Of a stretch of DNA of 64,000 nucleotides, positions 34,358-42,880 are shown piece by piece. The translations under genes were made by a program, and so were the position numbers. Location of the stretch: the NCBI RefSeq assembly GCF_041675725.1, contig NZ_JBAYTI010000002.1, positions 1 to 64,000 of the forward strand, written 5' to 3'. This stretch comes from Castellaniella sp041675725 (GTDB lineage Bacteria; Pseudomonadota; Gammaproteobacteria; Burkholderiales; Burkholderiaceae_B). Within the stretch, counting starts at the first letter, position 1; the number at the start of each line of letters is the position of its first letter. The notes below the pieces were generated by a model. The model had not been told where the DNA came from, did no database searches, and worked only from the letters and a program-made list of their open reading frames with translations.

Positions 34358-36061
34358 ATGAGATCGGTCAAGCTGCAATTATCCTTTGAAGACGGGCGCC
34401 AACTGCAGGCGCAGCATGCGCTGCCCCTGCTGATCGGGCGCGAGTCAGGGTGTGCGCTGGTTCTGCGAGGCTGGCGTGTGGCGCGCCACCATGCCCGCCT
34501 GGTGGATCGCCAGGGCGAGATCTGGGTCGAAGACCTCGGGTCGCTGGGCGGCACGTTCGTCAACGGCACCCGGGTGGCCACCCATGGCCCTTTGCGCCCC
34601 ACCGACGAGTTGCTGATCGGCCCATGCCTGATCCGCCTTCTTGCCGCCGAGGGGCCGGCCGGCGGCGAGGATTCGTCCGAGCATCCACCGCCCTGCGAAT
34701 CGGGTACGAACCTGGCTGATGCGCCATCTCATGCCGACGCGGGGCCGTCTGAAACCGTTTCGGTCATGGCGTGGTCCGCCGAGGACAAGGCGATGCGGCA
34801 GCATTTGCACGACGAGCTGATCGCCGCCCTGCAGCTGCGCCGCCATGATATCAGCCACATGAGTCACGATGCCCTGCGGGCCGAAGCCACGGCGGTTCTG
34901 CACCAGCTGTTGTCGGGCCAGCCGCACCCGGCCACTGGTGTCGAGCGTGATGCGCTGGTCCGGGCGTTGGTCGATGAAGCCGTCGGCCTGGGCCCCCTCG
35001 AGCCCTTGCTCGCTGATCCCGATGTTTCCGAAATCATGGTCAATCGGCACGACGAGGTCTTTGTCGAGCGCGCCGGGCGCCTGCTGCGCGCCAGCGCCTG
35101 CTTCAGCAGCGAACAAGCCGTGCTCGGGATCATCGAGCGTATCGTCACGCCGCTGGGAAGACGCATCGATGACAGTTCGCCCATGGTGGATGCCCGCCTG
35201 CGCGATGGCTCCCGAGTCAATGCCGTGATTTCCCCGATCGCACTGCGGGGAGCCAGCCTGACTATCCGAAAATTTCCGCTGCGTCGCCTGGCCATGCAAG
35301 ACCTCCTGGACGCCGGTACCCTGGATCAGGCGATGGCAAGCTTCCTGACGCTCTGTGTCCGGCACCGCAAGAACATCGTCGTATCCGGCGGAACCGGTTC
35401 TGGAAAAACCAGCTTGCTCAACATACTGTCCAATGCCATCCCGGCCGGCGAACGTATCCTGACGATCGAGGATGCCGCCGAGCTGCGCCTGAATCATGGG
35501 CATCTGGTCAGCCTGGAGGCCAGGCCGCCCAATCTCGAAGGGCGGGGCCGGGTCGAAATTCGGGATCTGGTGCGCAATGCGCTGCGCATGCGCCCCGACC
35601 GGATCGTGGTCGGAGAATGCCGCGGCGCCGAAGCCTTCGACATGCTGGCCGCCATGAATACAGGGCATGAGGGCTCGTTGACCACCTTGCATGCAAACAG
35701 CCCGCGCGATGCCCTGGGGCGCCTGGAGACGATGATCCTGATGGCCGGGATGGATTTGCCCCTGGCCGCCATTCGCGAGCATATCGCAGCCAGTATCGAT
35801 ATGCTGGTTCAGCTCGTGCGGGTCGCGGATGGCCGCCGGTTGATCAGCGCCATCGTGCAGGTCACCGGCATGGAGGCCGGCCGCATTCAGCTGCAGGATA
35901 TCTATCTGGGCAAACCGGGGCCGCCGGCTGTGTTTTCTGGCTGTGGCCTGTTGCCACGGGGTTTCGAAGACATCCAGGCGCTCGATCCAGCACTTTTCAC
36001 GGGGCATACCGTGTGTCCCGCGCCAACGGCTGCCGGCGCACCGCCGCGTTTCGGAGGTTAG
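34358..36061 (+). CDS. cpaF: CpaF/TadA secretion ATPase with N-terminal FHA domain
   Basis: Protein of 567 aa that powers pilus assembly in the cytoplasm. Residues 5-95 form an FHA domain (LLIGRES; VARHHARL; DLGSLGGTFVNG). Two residues that usually contact phosphothreonine are changed: Ser to Ala at 42 and Asn to Gly at 64. R28 and H45 remain. Residues about 145-530 are the CpaF ATPase, with Walker A GGTGSGKT at 344-351, the DRIVVGECRGAEA Walker B region and GSLTTLHANSPRDAL. It starts 1 base after the cpaC stop. No separate tadZ/cpaE is present, so the FHA module may take over part of its targeting role; that is inference. Confidence 0.93.
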   Translation: MRSVKLQLSFEDGRQLQAQHALPLLIGRESGCALVLRGWRVARHHARLVDRQGEIWVEDLGSLGGTFVNGTRVATHGPLRPTDELLIGPCLIRLLAAEGPAGGEDSSEHPPPCESGTNLADAPSHADAGPSETVSVMAWSAEDKAMRQHLHDELIAALQLRRHDISHMSHDALRAEATAVLHQLLSGQPHPATGVERDALVRALVDEAVGLGPLEPLLADPDVSEIMVNRHDEVFVERAGRLLRASACFSSEQAVLGIIERIVTPLGRRIDDSSPMVDARLRDGSRVNAVISPIALRGASLTIRKFPLRRLAMQDLLDAGTLDQAMASFLTLCVRHRKNIVVSGGTGSGKTSLLNILSNAIPAGERILTIEDAAELRLNHGHLVSLEARPPNLEGRGRVEIRDLVRNALRMRPDRIVVGECRGAEAFDMLAAMNTGHEGSLTTLHANSPRDALGRLETMILMAGMDLPLAAIREHIAASIDMLVQLVRVADGRRLISAIVQVTGMEAGRIQLQDIYLGKPGPPAVFSGCGLLPRGFEDIQALDPALFTGHTVCPAPTAAGAPPRFGG

Positions 36062-36062
36062 C

Positions 36063-36908
36063 ATGTGGTGGTTGATGTGGCTGCCTGCAGGGCTCTGTCT
36101 GGCGATCGGGGCCTGGCTGCTGATGAACCAGGCCGAGCGCCGTTGGCAGGCCTACAGACAGCGTGTGGATGAGGAAACCCGGCATACGCTCGATGCCTCG
36201 TTTCTGTTTATCGATCCACGTCGGGTGTGGCTGGCCTTCATGGGGCTGTTGGCGGTACTGGCCGTCGTATTTGCCTGGGTCGTGGGCCGCTGGTGGGGCG
36301 TATGGCCTGTATTCGTCGCACTGGCGATCCTGCCCAGGCTCATCCTGCAACAGTTCGGGCGTCGCCGGGTCGAGCGCTTCGATGCTCAACTGCCCCACAT
36401 GATCCTGGCGCTTGCGGGGGCGCTGCGTGCCGGATCGGGTCTGCAGCCGGCACTGCAGCATCTGGCGGCGCAATCGCCCGTACCCCTGTCCCAAGAACTG
36501 GGCCTGATGCTGCGTCAGCAGCGCCTGGGCATGAGCCTGGAATCCTCACTCGACGCTTTGCGTACTCGAATGCCGACCGAGTCCTGCGCACTGTTCGTAT
36601 CAGCGGTCGGGATCGCCTTGCGCACGGGCGGCAACCTGGCTGACACGCTCGAGAGCATGGCGACGACATTGCGCATGCGCCAGCATTGGATCGGGCGTGT
36701 CCGCGCGCTGACGGCACAGGGCCGCCTGCAAAGTCACATCATGCTGGGTTTGCCGGTCCTGCTGGTGATCGTGCTGGCTCGGCTCGAGCCCGACGCCATG
36801 TCTCTGCTGTGGACCACTTGGTATGGGTGGTTCGTCCTGTCGGCGCTCATCGTACTGGATCTGATCGGCATGTTCTGGATCCGGCGCATCACGCGCATCG
36901 ACATCTGA
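36063..36908 (+). CDS. tadB: Flp pilus platform protein TadB
   Basis: Inner membrane protein of 281 aa. It has an N-terminal helix, two central helices (about 57-95), the T2SSF domain (ERFDAQLPHMILALAGALRAG, SLESSLDALRTRMP), and two C-terminal helices (about 230-270). It forms the assembly platform with TadC. GGAGG lies 4 nt upstream of the ATG, next to the ATPase stop. An in-frame ATG further upstream would run inside the ATPase gene and is not used. Confidence 0.92.
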   Translation: MWWLMWLPAGLCLAIGAWLLMNQAERRWQAYRQRVDEETRHTLDASFLFIDPRRVWLAFMGLLAVLAVVFAWVVGRWWGVWPVFVALAILPRLILQQFGRRRVERFDAQLPHMILALAGALRAGSGLQPALQHLAAQSPVPLSQELGLMLRQQRLGMSLESSLDALRTRMPTESCALFVSAVGIALRTGGNLADTLESMATTLRMRQHWIGRVRALTAQGRLQSHIMLGLPVLLVIVLARLEPDAMSLLWTTWYGWFVLSALIVLDLIGMFWIRRITRIDI

Positions 36909-36915
36909 GCACCCC

Positions 36916-37773
36916 ATGCTCTGGGCCAGCCTCGCCTTCACCGCGCTTGCCATGGGCCTGGGGCTCTGGCTGCTGGGGCGGCCATGGGCGAACCTGCCGG
37001 TTTGCGAAACGCAGCCTGCGGCCCCGCCATGGTGGCCATGGATCGTGGCTCTGGAACCCTGGTGCCGCCCGTGGGTCACCTGGAAGATGCGCCTGCATTT
37101 GCGCCAGTGGGGGCCTCGCGCCGGCCTCGATGAGCGCTGGAATCCGGCCCGATGGCTGGCGGCGCGTTTGCTGTGCTTGCTGGGGGCTGGCATGGCGGCG
37201 CTGCTGCTGGCGGCGTGGCTGGACGCACCGGCCCGGGCGTGTGGCCTGGGCGGCATCGTGGCCGCCACCAGTGGCTATTTCTGGCCCGAATGGCGAATGC
37301 GCCGGCAGATCGCCGCGCGCCGCCTGGCCATGCAGCGCGAGCTGCCCTTCCTGCTGGATCTCCTGTCGTTGTGTGTCGAGGCGGGCCAGGGCCTGTCCGC
37401 CGCGTTGCAACAGGTCGCCGGGCAGGCGCCTGAAGGCCTGTTGCGTGCCAGTCTGTTTGCGGCCGTCCGCCTGGAGCGCACCGGGGTAAGCCGTGCCGAG
37501 TGGCTCCAGCGCTGGGCCGAGGACACCGATGTACAAGGCGTGCGCAATCTGGTCTTTGCGCTGCTTCAGGCTGATCGGCTTGGCATGAGTCTGGGCCCGC
37601 TACTGAAAGCGCAGGCCGAGCACCAGCGCAGCGAACGCTTTCAGCGCGCCGAGAAACTCGCGCTGGAAGCACCCGTGAAGATACTGTTTCCGATGGTTCT
37701 ATGCATTTTTCCCTGCACTTTCCTGGTCATTGCGTTCCCCGTCATCGTCAAATTTCTGGGGCTCAGTCCGTGA
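36916..37773 (+). CDS. tadC: Flp pilus platform protein TadC
   Basis: Inner membrane protein of 285 aa with the T2SSF domain (RELPFLLDLLSLCVEAGQGLSAALQQV; LQADRLGMSLGPLLKAQAEHQRSERFQRAEK) and the typical final helix FPMVLCIFPCTFLVIAFPVIVKF. Partner of TadB. The stop overlaps the next start by 4 bases (GTGA). Confidence 0.92.
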   Translation: MLWASLAFTALAMGLGLWLLGRPWANLPVCETQPAAPPWWPWIVALEPWCRPWVTWKMRLHLRQWGPRAGLDERWNPARWLAARLLCLLGAGMAALLLAAWLDAPARACGLGGIVAATSGYFWPEWRMRRQIAARRLAMQRELPFLLDLLSLCVEAGQGLSAALQQVAGQAPEGLLRASLFAAVRLERTGVSRAEWLQRWAEDTDVQGVRNLVFALLQADRLGMSLGPLLKAQAEHQRSERFQRAEKLALEAPVKILFPMVLCIFPCTFLVIAFPVIVKFLGLSP

Positions 37774-38153
37774 TCGGGCGGCACCGGGGTCTGGGCCCGC
37801 AGGAGGTGGCTTGCTGGCTGGGTAGCCAACAGCCCATGACTTTGGTTGCGGCGCGGGGTTTCAAAGCCCGTTGGCTGGGGTTGGCCGCTTGGTCAACATG
37901 GGGGAACAGCCCGCGTGGCCTGTTGTTCATGTCATGCAATGCGATCCATACATGGGCCCTGGCCAACCCCATCGATGTCCTGTTTCTGGGGCCTGCGGGC
38001 GCGGTGCTGAGCCAGCATGAATCCTTGCGGCCGTGGCGGTGGGCTGGGTGCGTCCGCGCGTCCGCCGTGCTCGAGCTGCCGGCCGGGTATTGTCGGATGC
38101 CTGGTTGGCAGGCTCAGCTTGCCGAGGCCTGGTCTCGGATCGACGCCCCCTGA
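37770..38153 (+). CDS. DUF192 protein
   Basis: Protein of 127 aa from a GTG at 37770 overlapping the tadC stop. The DUF192 core is clear: CNAIHTWALANPIDVLFLGPAG, then ESLRPWRWAGCVRASAVLELPAG. No signal peptide is visible, whereas many family members are exported. Function unknown. It is the last gene of the Tad-type operon. Its 3' end overlaps the convergent membrane protein gene by 40 bases. Confidence 0.82.
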   Translation: MIGRHRGLGPQEVACWLGSQQPMTLVAARGFKARWLGLAAWSTWGNSPRGLLFMSCNAIHTWALANPIDVLFLGPAGAVLSQHESLRPWRWAGCVRASAVLELPAGYCRMPGWQAQLAEAWSRIDAP

Positions 38154-38917
38154 TTGCTTTCAAAAATACTACGGTAAATGGGGTAAAAACTACAGTAAAG
38201 CAGTGCGGTGATCAGGATGTCGAGTGGCAGGATGACCCAGGCCAGGGTCGAGTCGCTCATGCCGGATGCTGCCAGCAGGCCGATGAATTCGTGCAATCCT
38301 AGGTAAGCTGCGACCCACGTGACGATGTACAGCAGGATGGCTCCTTTATTGCGCCAGCACGCGACCATCGAGTAGAACAGCGCCCGGCGCAGCGGCAGAG
38401 CGTGCCAGCCCACGAGCGCCGGCGCGTGCCAGAACAGGGCCGAAAGGAACAGATAGATCAGGCCAAACAGCATCAACGGCGCCCACATGGCCTGAGCCAG
38501 GGCCTGCAGGTCGGGCGTTTCCTGCAAATCGATCAGGTCGACCAGGGTGTCCATGAACGGCAGCAGCGCTACGAACGCCGCGACGAAGGAGCATACCAGC
38601 CAGGCCCAGCCCAGCCTGAGCAAACCGCGCAGAACGCCCGGTGTCTTCAGCGGCAGGAACCACATGCCCGGCAGAATGCGGCGATCGTTGGCCAGATGTT
38701 TGCCGGCGCAGAGTGTCAGGTACGTGAGCGTCGGCGTCAGCGTTACAAGAATCGCCTGGCCAATGACCGGAAACAGGGCGCCCGCATTGATGAACAGGCT
38801 GGTGAGCACGCTCCAGAACAGCATGGCCACGGGTTGGCGTCTGAACAGCGCATAACCTTGCTGGATCCAGAACCAGCCGGCGCGGGTCGGCAGGATGGCG
38901 GCTTGCAATGGTTTCAT
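38114..38917 (-). CDS. BPSS1780-family membrane protein
   Basis: Protein of 267 aa with about six membrane helices (roughly 28-60, 95-130, 150-180, 205-225, 230-255). The start MKPLQAAILPTRAGWFWIQQGYALF is characteristic of the uncharacterised family found in Burkholderiales. The start overlaps the thrB stop by 4 bases, so it is coupled to thrB. Role unknown. Its end overlaps the DUF192 gene on the other strand. Confidence 0.78.
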   Translation of the reverse strand: MKPLQAAILPTRAGWFWIQQGYALFRRQPVAMLFWSVLTSLFINAGALFPVIGQAILVTLTPTLTYLTLCAGKHLANDRRILPGMWFLPLKTPGVLRGLLRLGWAWLVCSFVAAFVALLPFMDTLVDLIDLQETPDLQALAQAMWAPLMLFGLIYLFLSALFWHAPALVGWHALPLRRALFYSMVACWRNKGAILLYIVTWVAAYLGLHEFIGLLAASGMSDSTLAWVILPLDILITALLYCSFYPIYRSIFESNQGASIRDQASAS

Positions 38918-39888
38918 GGTTGGGGCAAGGCAGGGGCGGGGCGCGTGCTGCGCAGCCGCAGGATGCGCTCGAAGTGGCGCGGGTCGTGCGGTTTGAGCGT
39001 TTGGGCAGGGCGCGGCAGATAATAGTCGTGCAGGCGCGACACCCAGAACCGGAGCGCAGCGGCCCGCAGCATGGTCGGCCATGCCGCCGCTTCCTCGGGG
39101 CTGAATGGACGCACCGCGTGATAGGCCTCGAGCCATGCCTGCAGGCGCGTGCGGATGAAGCGCCCGGTCGGGCGCTGAATGCACCAGTCGTTCACACTGA
39201 CGGCGACATCGAACAACCACGTATCGCAACCGGCAAAATAAAAATCGATGAAACCACCCATGCGGGGCGATTCCCAGGTGCCATCGAACAGGACATTGTC
39301 GCGAAAAAGATCGCAGTGCGCCGGCCCCGACGGCAATTTCGCATACAGGGCACTGGCGGCAAATACCGCCTGCTCGGCCAGCGATTCGTGCAGCAGGGTC
39401 TGTTGTGCGGGATTCAGAAACGCCTGTATCACGGGCGCGGTCGCCTGCCACCACGCCAGGCCACGCAGATTGGGTTGATGGATGGGGAAATCCTGTGCAG
39501 CCAGATGGGCTTGGGCCAGGGTTCGACCTGCGAGTGCGCAATGCTGGGGCCCGGGCTCGGGTTCATACCCCCCCGAGAGACGGGTGACGATCACCGCCGG
39601 TTTGCCGCATACCCTGCTGAGGCGGGCGCCGTCGTATCGGGTCTGGGGTTGTGGGACCGGCACGCCGGCCAGCGCCAGGTGGTGCATCAGCTCGATATAG
39701 AAAGGCAGCTGCTCAGCCGTCAGCACTTCGAACAGCGTCAGTACGAAGGCACCGCGTTCAGTGTCGAGGAAGTAGTTGGTATTTTCGATGCCGGCGGCGA
39801 TGCCGCGCAGGGCCACCAGCCTGCCCAGATCGTACTCGAGCAGCAGCGTACAGGCATCGTCGTTGCTGACAGGGGTGAAAACGGCCAT
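38914..39888 (-). CDS. thrB: homoserine kinase (aminoglycoside phosphotransferase-like)
   Basis: Phosphorylates homoserine in threonine synthesis. It is 324 aa, the APH-fold type of ThrB used by beta- and many alphaproteobacteria, not the GHMP type of E. coli. It begins MAVFTPVSNDDA, has GIENTNYFLDTERG in the N-lobe, the catalytic HCDLFRDNVLFDG and the metal-binding FIDFYFAGCD. It is the first gene of the minus-strand pair. Confidence 0.95.
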   Translation of the reverse strand: MAVFTPVSNDDACTLLLEYDLGRLVALRGIAAGIENTNYFLDTERGAFVLTLFEVLTAEQLPFYIELMHHLALAGVPVPQPQTRYDGARLSRVCGKPAVIVTRLSGGYEPEPGPQHCALAGRTLAQAHLAAQDFPIHQPNLRGLAWWQATAPVIQAFLNPAQQTLLHESLAEQAVFAASALYAKLPSGPAHCDLFRDNVLFDGTWESPRMGGFIDFYFAGCDTWLFDVAVSVNDWCIQRPTGRFIRTRLQAWLEAYHAVRPFSPEEAAAWPTMLRAAALRFWVSRLHDYYLPRPAQTLKPHDPRHFERILRLRSTRPAPALPQP

Positions 39889-40033
39889 GGATGAGGAAAG
39901 CGGGCAGGTGCCGCAGCGGATTGACGAGAGGGAATCTGCCTGGCGTCAATGACGCGCCGACAAACCAGGAATGGAAGATTTTAGTCCAAATGACCAGCGG
40001 GGTCGCTGCGGCCCTGGTCGGGATGGTCCAGGG

Positions 40034-40039
40034 TAGAAT
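40034..40039 (+). promoter_or_regulatory. possible -10 of dusA
   Basis: TAGAAT lies 31 bases before the dusA GTG, in the 182-base divergent gap between thrB and dusA. No convincing -35 is found, so the call is tentative. Confidence 0.25.
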
Positions 40040-40070
40040 GAGGCTTTGCTGAAAATACCATCGACGGCCT

Positions 40071-41129
40071 GTGTCTACTCTTGCCCGACGCGCAACGCCG
40101 GATCCTGTGCGCCCTGGGGCCTGGCGGCTTTGCGTGGCACCCATGATCGACGTAACCGACCGCCATTGCCGCTACTTTCATCGCCAGCTGGCGCCCACCG
40201 CGCGGCTCTATACCGAGATGGTCACCACGGGCGCTCTGCTGTACGGCCAGGCGTCACGGCACCTGGATTTCGATCCGGCCGAGCATCCCGTGGCCCTGCA
40301 ATTGGGGGGCAGCGATCCATATGATCTCGCGCGGGCTGCCCGATTGGGGGCCCAGTGGGGGTACGATGAAATCAACCTGAATTGTGGTTGCCCGTCGGAT
40401 CGGGTCCAGCAGGGCGCATTCGGCGCCTGTCTCATGGCCGAACCCCTGAAAGTGGCCGATTGCGTGCGGGCGATGCAAGACGCCACCAGCCTGCCCGTTA
40501 CCGTGAAGCATCGCTTGGGGCTGGATCACGAAGAATCCTATGATTTTGTACGTGATTTCGTCGGTATCCTGTACGAAGCCGGTTGCCGGGTGTTCATCGT
40601 GCACGCGCGCAATGCCATCTTGCGGGGCCTCTCGCCCCGGGAAAACCGCCAGATCCCGCCGCTGCGCCCGCAGTACGCCCATCGGCTGAAGGCCGATTTC
40701 CCCGATGCGGTCATCGTTCTGAATGGGGGGCTGGCTGACGTGGCCAGTTGTCTGCATTGGCTCGAACAACTCGATGGGGTCATGCTGGGCCGGGCCGCAT
40801 GGCATCACCCGGATGTGCTCTCACAGTTGCATCAGGCGCTCGAGCCCCACAGCCCCCTGCCAGCCCGCGAAGAAATCCTTGAGACCCTGTTGCCCTACTT
40901 GGCCCGGCATCATGCCCAAGGGGTGCCCATGCCCATTCTGGTGCGCGGCTTGCTGGGCTGGCACGCGGGCACCAAGGGCGCCCGCAAGTGGCGGCGCATG
41001 CTGTCCGACCCCGCGATACTGAACCGCCTGGGCCCCCAAGCGGTGCGCCACGCCTGGCGGGCCCTTCAACCCGGTCTTATGGCACGGGCGGGCGGGCTGG
41101 CGTCATCTGCCGGCCAGTCGCGTATGTAG
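40071..41129 (+). CDS. dusA: tRNA-dihydrouridine(20/20a) synthase DusA
   Basis: FMN-dependent enzyme reducing uridines in the tRNA D-loop. It is 352 aa from a GTG start. CVAPMIDVTDRHCRYF, the substrate loop INLNCGCPSDRVQQGAFGACLM with catalytic Cys107, and VKHRLGLD are typical of DusA; the C-terminal PILVRGLLGWHAGTKGARKWRR confirms the subfamily. Its end overlaps the convergent CBS-domain gene by 64 bases. Confidence 0.96.
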   Translation: MSTLARRATPDPVRPGAWRLCVAPMIDVTDRHCRYFHRQLAPTARLYTEMVTTGALLYGQASRHLDFDPAEHPVALQLGGSDPYDLARAARLGAQWGYDEINLNCGCPSDRVQQGAFGACLMAEPLKVADCVRAMQDATSLPVTVKHRLGLDHEESYDFVRDFVGILYEAGCRVFIVHARNAILRGLSPRENRQIPPLRPQYAHRLKADFPDAVIVLNGGLADVASCLHWLEQLDGVMLGRAAWHHPDVLSQLHQALEPHSPLPAREEILETLLPYLARHHAQGVPMPILVRGLLGWHAGTKGARKWRRMLSDPAILNRLGPQAVRHAWRALQPGLMARAGGLASSAGQSRM

Positions 41130-41542
41130 GCCTTGAGCATGTCGTTTTCGAACTTCTGGGCTTCGACCAATGCGCGCGCCATGTCGTAAAAGGAAATTAC
41201 CCCCATCAGGGTGGGGCCATCCATGACGGGAATGTAGCGCGCATGCTTGTCGAGCATCAGGCGCTGGACTTCATGTGCATCGGTGTTGGGCGTAACGCTG
41301 ACCGGTGCGTCGTCCATGATGCTGCGTACGGTGAAGTCATCTGTTTGCCCGTGATGGGCGTCGAGGTGGCGGATGATCTCACGGAAGGTGAGCATGCCGG
41401 CCAGCTGCCCGTGATCCATGATGACCAGCGAACCGATGTCGAACTGGCTCATGGTCGCCAGGGCGCTGCGCACCGGCATATCGGGCGTGCCGGTATATAA
41501 GGCATTGCCCTTGACGCGCAGGATTTCATTGACTTTCAGCAT
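41066..41542 (-). CDS. CBS-domain protein
   Basis: Protein of 158 aa with a pair of CBS domains (about 8-60 and 72-125; GSLVIMDHGQLAGMLTFREIIRHL and YIPVMDGPTLMGVISFYDMARAL). Such pairs usually bind adenine nucleotides. No enzyme domain is attached. GGAG precedes the start by 6 nt. It is downstream of the YihY gene (34 bases), and the two may be co-transcribed. The last 64 bases overlap dusA on the opposite strand. Confidence 0.88.
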   Translation of the reverse strand: MLKVNEILRVKGNALYTGTPDMPVRSALATMSQFDIGSLVIMDHGQLAGMLTFREIIRHLDAHHGQTDDFTVRSIMDDAPVSVTPNTDAHEVQRLMLDKHARYIPVMDGPTLMGVISFYDMARALVEAQKFENDMLKAYIRDWPADDASPPARAIRPG

Positions 41543-41576
41543 GGCGGGCTCCTGGATGCGTGATCGACACGTGTTG

Positions 41577-42836
41577 CTATTGTGCCTGATCGGTTCGTTT
41601 TTCGACAGATGCCGAAGTGAACAGGGGATCCAGCAGCGGGGCTTCACCCCGTAAAGCGTCGGACAGGGCCTGAAGCTGCCACTCTTGAATGCCGGGCTGG
41701 CGGGTGTCCAGCAGCAGGCGCTCCACGGCGGGGGTGATGTCCGTGCTGGCTGGATTGCAGGCCAGGACCCAGTGATCTGAATCCGCGACGGGCACGGCGT
41801 AGCCCGACTCGCGCAAGGCATTCAGGACCTTGTCCAGATCGTCTGGGTGCAGCTGTAATTGGGCTTCGAGCGAGGCCAGATCCAGCCCCGGCGGATTGCC
41901 GTCACGCGCCAGCCAGAGCGCCTGGAGAATATCCAGCGCCCGTAGAATGCCCGCGCCGCGTTGATGCTGAAGACTGCGGCTGCGCAGGCGCAGGGCCGGC
42001 AACAGGGACGCCACGGTGGCCCCCATGAGGATCACCAGCCACGACAGGTAGATCCACAACAGAAAAATCGGCAAAGTGGCAAATGCGCCATAAATGACCG
42101 TATAGGAGGGGAATTGCGTCAGATACCAGGTGAACGCCCCTTTCATGATGCTCAGGACCACCGTGGCGCCCAGGCCGCCGGCGAGCGCGTCGCGCCATTG
42201 CACACGGCAATTGGGCACGAAGACATAGAGGGCGGTGAACCCCAGCACAGAGACCAGGAACGGCACCAGGGTCAGCAGCAACATGAACGTGTCGGGCAGG
42301 GCAGCGATGTAACCCAGCGATTCGCGCATCACGACGGCGCTGGCCCACAGGCTGGCGCCAACCAGCAGGGGACCCAGCGAAATGCTGGCCCAGTACACCA
42401 GCAGGCGCTGGCGCAGCGGGCGTTGGCGCGCGACCCGCCAGATGTCATTGAATGCCTCGTCGATGGTCATGATGAGCAGAATCGACGTCACCACCAGAAA
42501 GGCGCCGCCTACTGCCGTCAGGCCCGACGCCTGGGCGGCAAACTGGTTCAGATAGGTGACGATGGTGTCCGATACCGACGGCGGCAGCAGGCTGTCAGCC
42601 AGGAAAGCTTCCAGCGAATGACGAAATTCGCCAAAGAGCGGGAATGCCGTGAACAGCGCCAGCACCACGGCCAGCAGGGGGACGATTGCGAGTACCGTGG
42701 TGAAGGTCAGGCTGGATGCCACCTGCGTCAGTTTGCGCCGGGCCGCGAACTCCAGCGTAAACTTCAGGATGTCCAGGATGTGGGTTCGGCGCTCGGCCGA
42801 CAGCACCGGGCCGGGGAGGCTGAATGTTTTGCGCAT
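41577..42836 (-). CDS. YihY/BrkB-family membrane protein
   Basis: Protein of 419 aa. Six membrane helices occupy about residues 35-275 (start of family block: ASSLTFTTVLAIVPLLAVVLALF; later LPIFLLWIYLSWLVILMGA). A cytoplasmic C-terminal tail of about 140 residues looks like a winged-helix-type module. Once called ribonuclease BN, which was a misassignment. The start is set at MRKTFSLPG (42836), since an upstream ATG would run into the 44-base divergent gap with DUF2069. Confidence 0.9.
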   Translation of the reverse strand: MRKTFSLPGPVLSAERRTHILDILKFTLEFAARRKLTQVASSLTFTTVLAIVPLLAVVLALFTAFPLFGEFRHSLEAFLADSLLPPSVSDTIVTYLNQFAAQASGLTAVGGAFLVVTSILLIMTIDEAFNDIWRVARQRPLRQRLLVYWASISLGPLLVGASLWASAVVMRESLGYIAALPDTFMLLLTLVPFLVSVLGFTALYVFVPNCRVQWRDALAGGLGATVVLSIMKGAFTWYLTQFPSYTVIYGAFATLPIFLLWIYLSWLVILMGATVASLLPALRLRSRSLQHQRGAGILRALDILQALWLARDGNPPGLDLASLEAQLQLHPDDLDKVLNALRESGYAVPVADSDHWVLACNPASTDITPAVERLLLDTRQPGIQEWQLQALSDALRGEAPLLDPLFTSASVEKRTDQAQ

Positions 42837-42880
42837 ATGCGAGCGATTGTGGCATGGAACCTTGAGGCGATGATAGCAGC

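Noticed and set aside
34445..36064. 539-codon open frame antisense to the FHA-CpaF gene
   Set aside because: Shadow of a conserved ATPase gene; composition typical of reversed GC-rich coding DNA.
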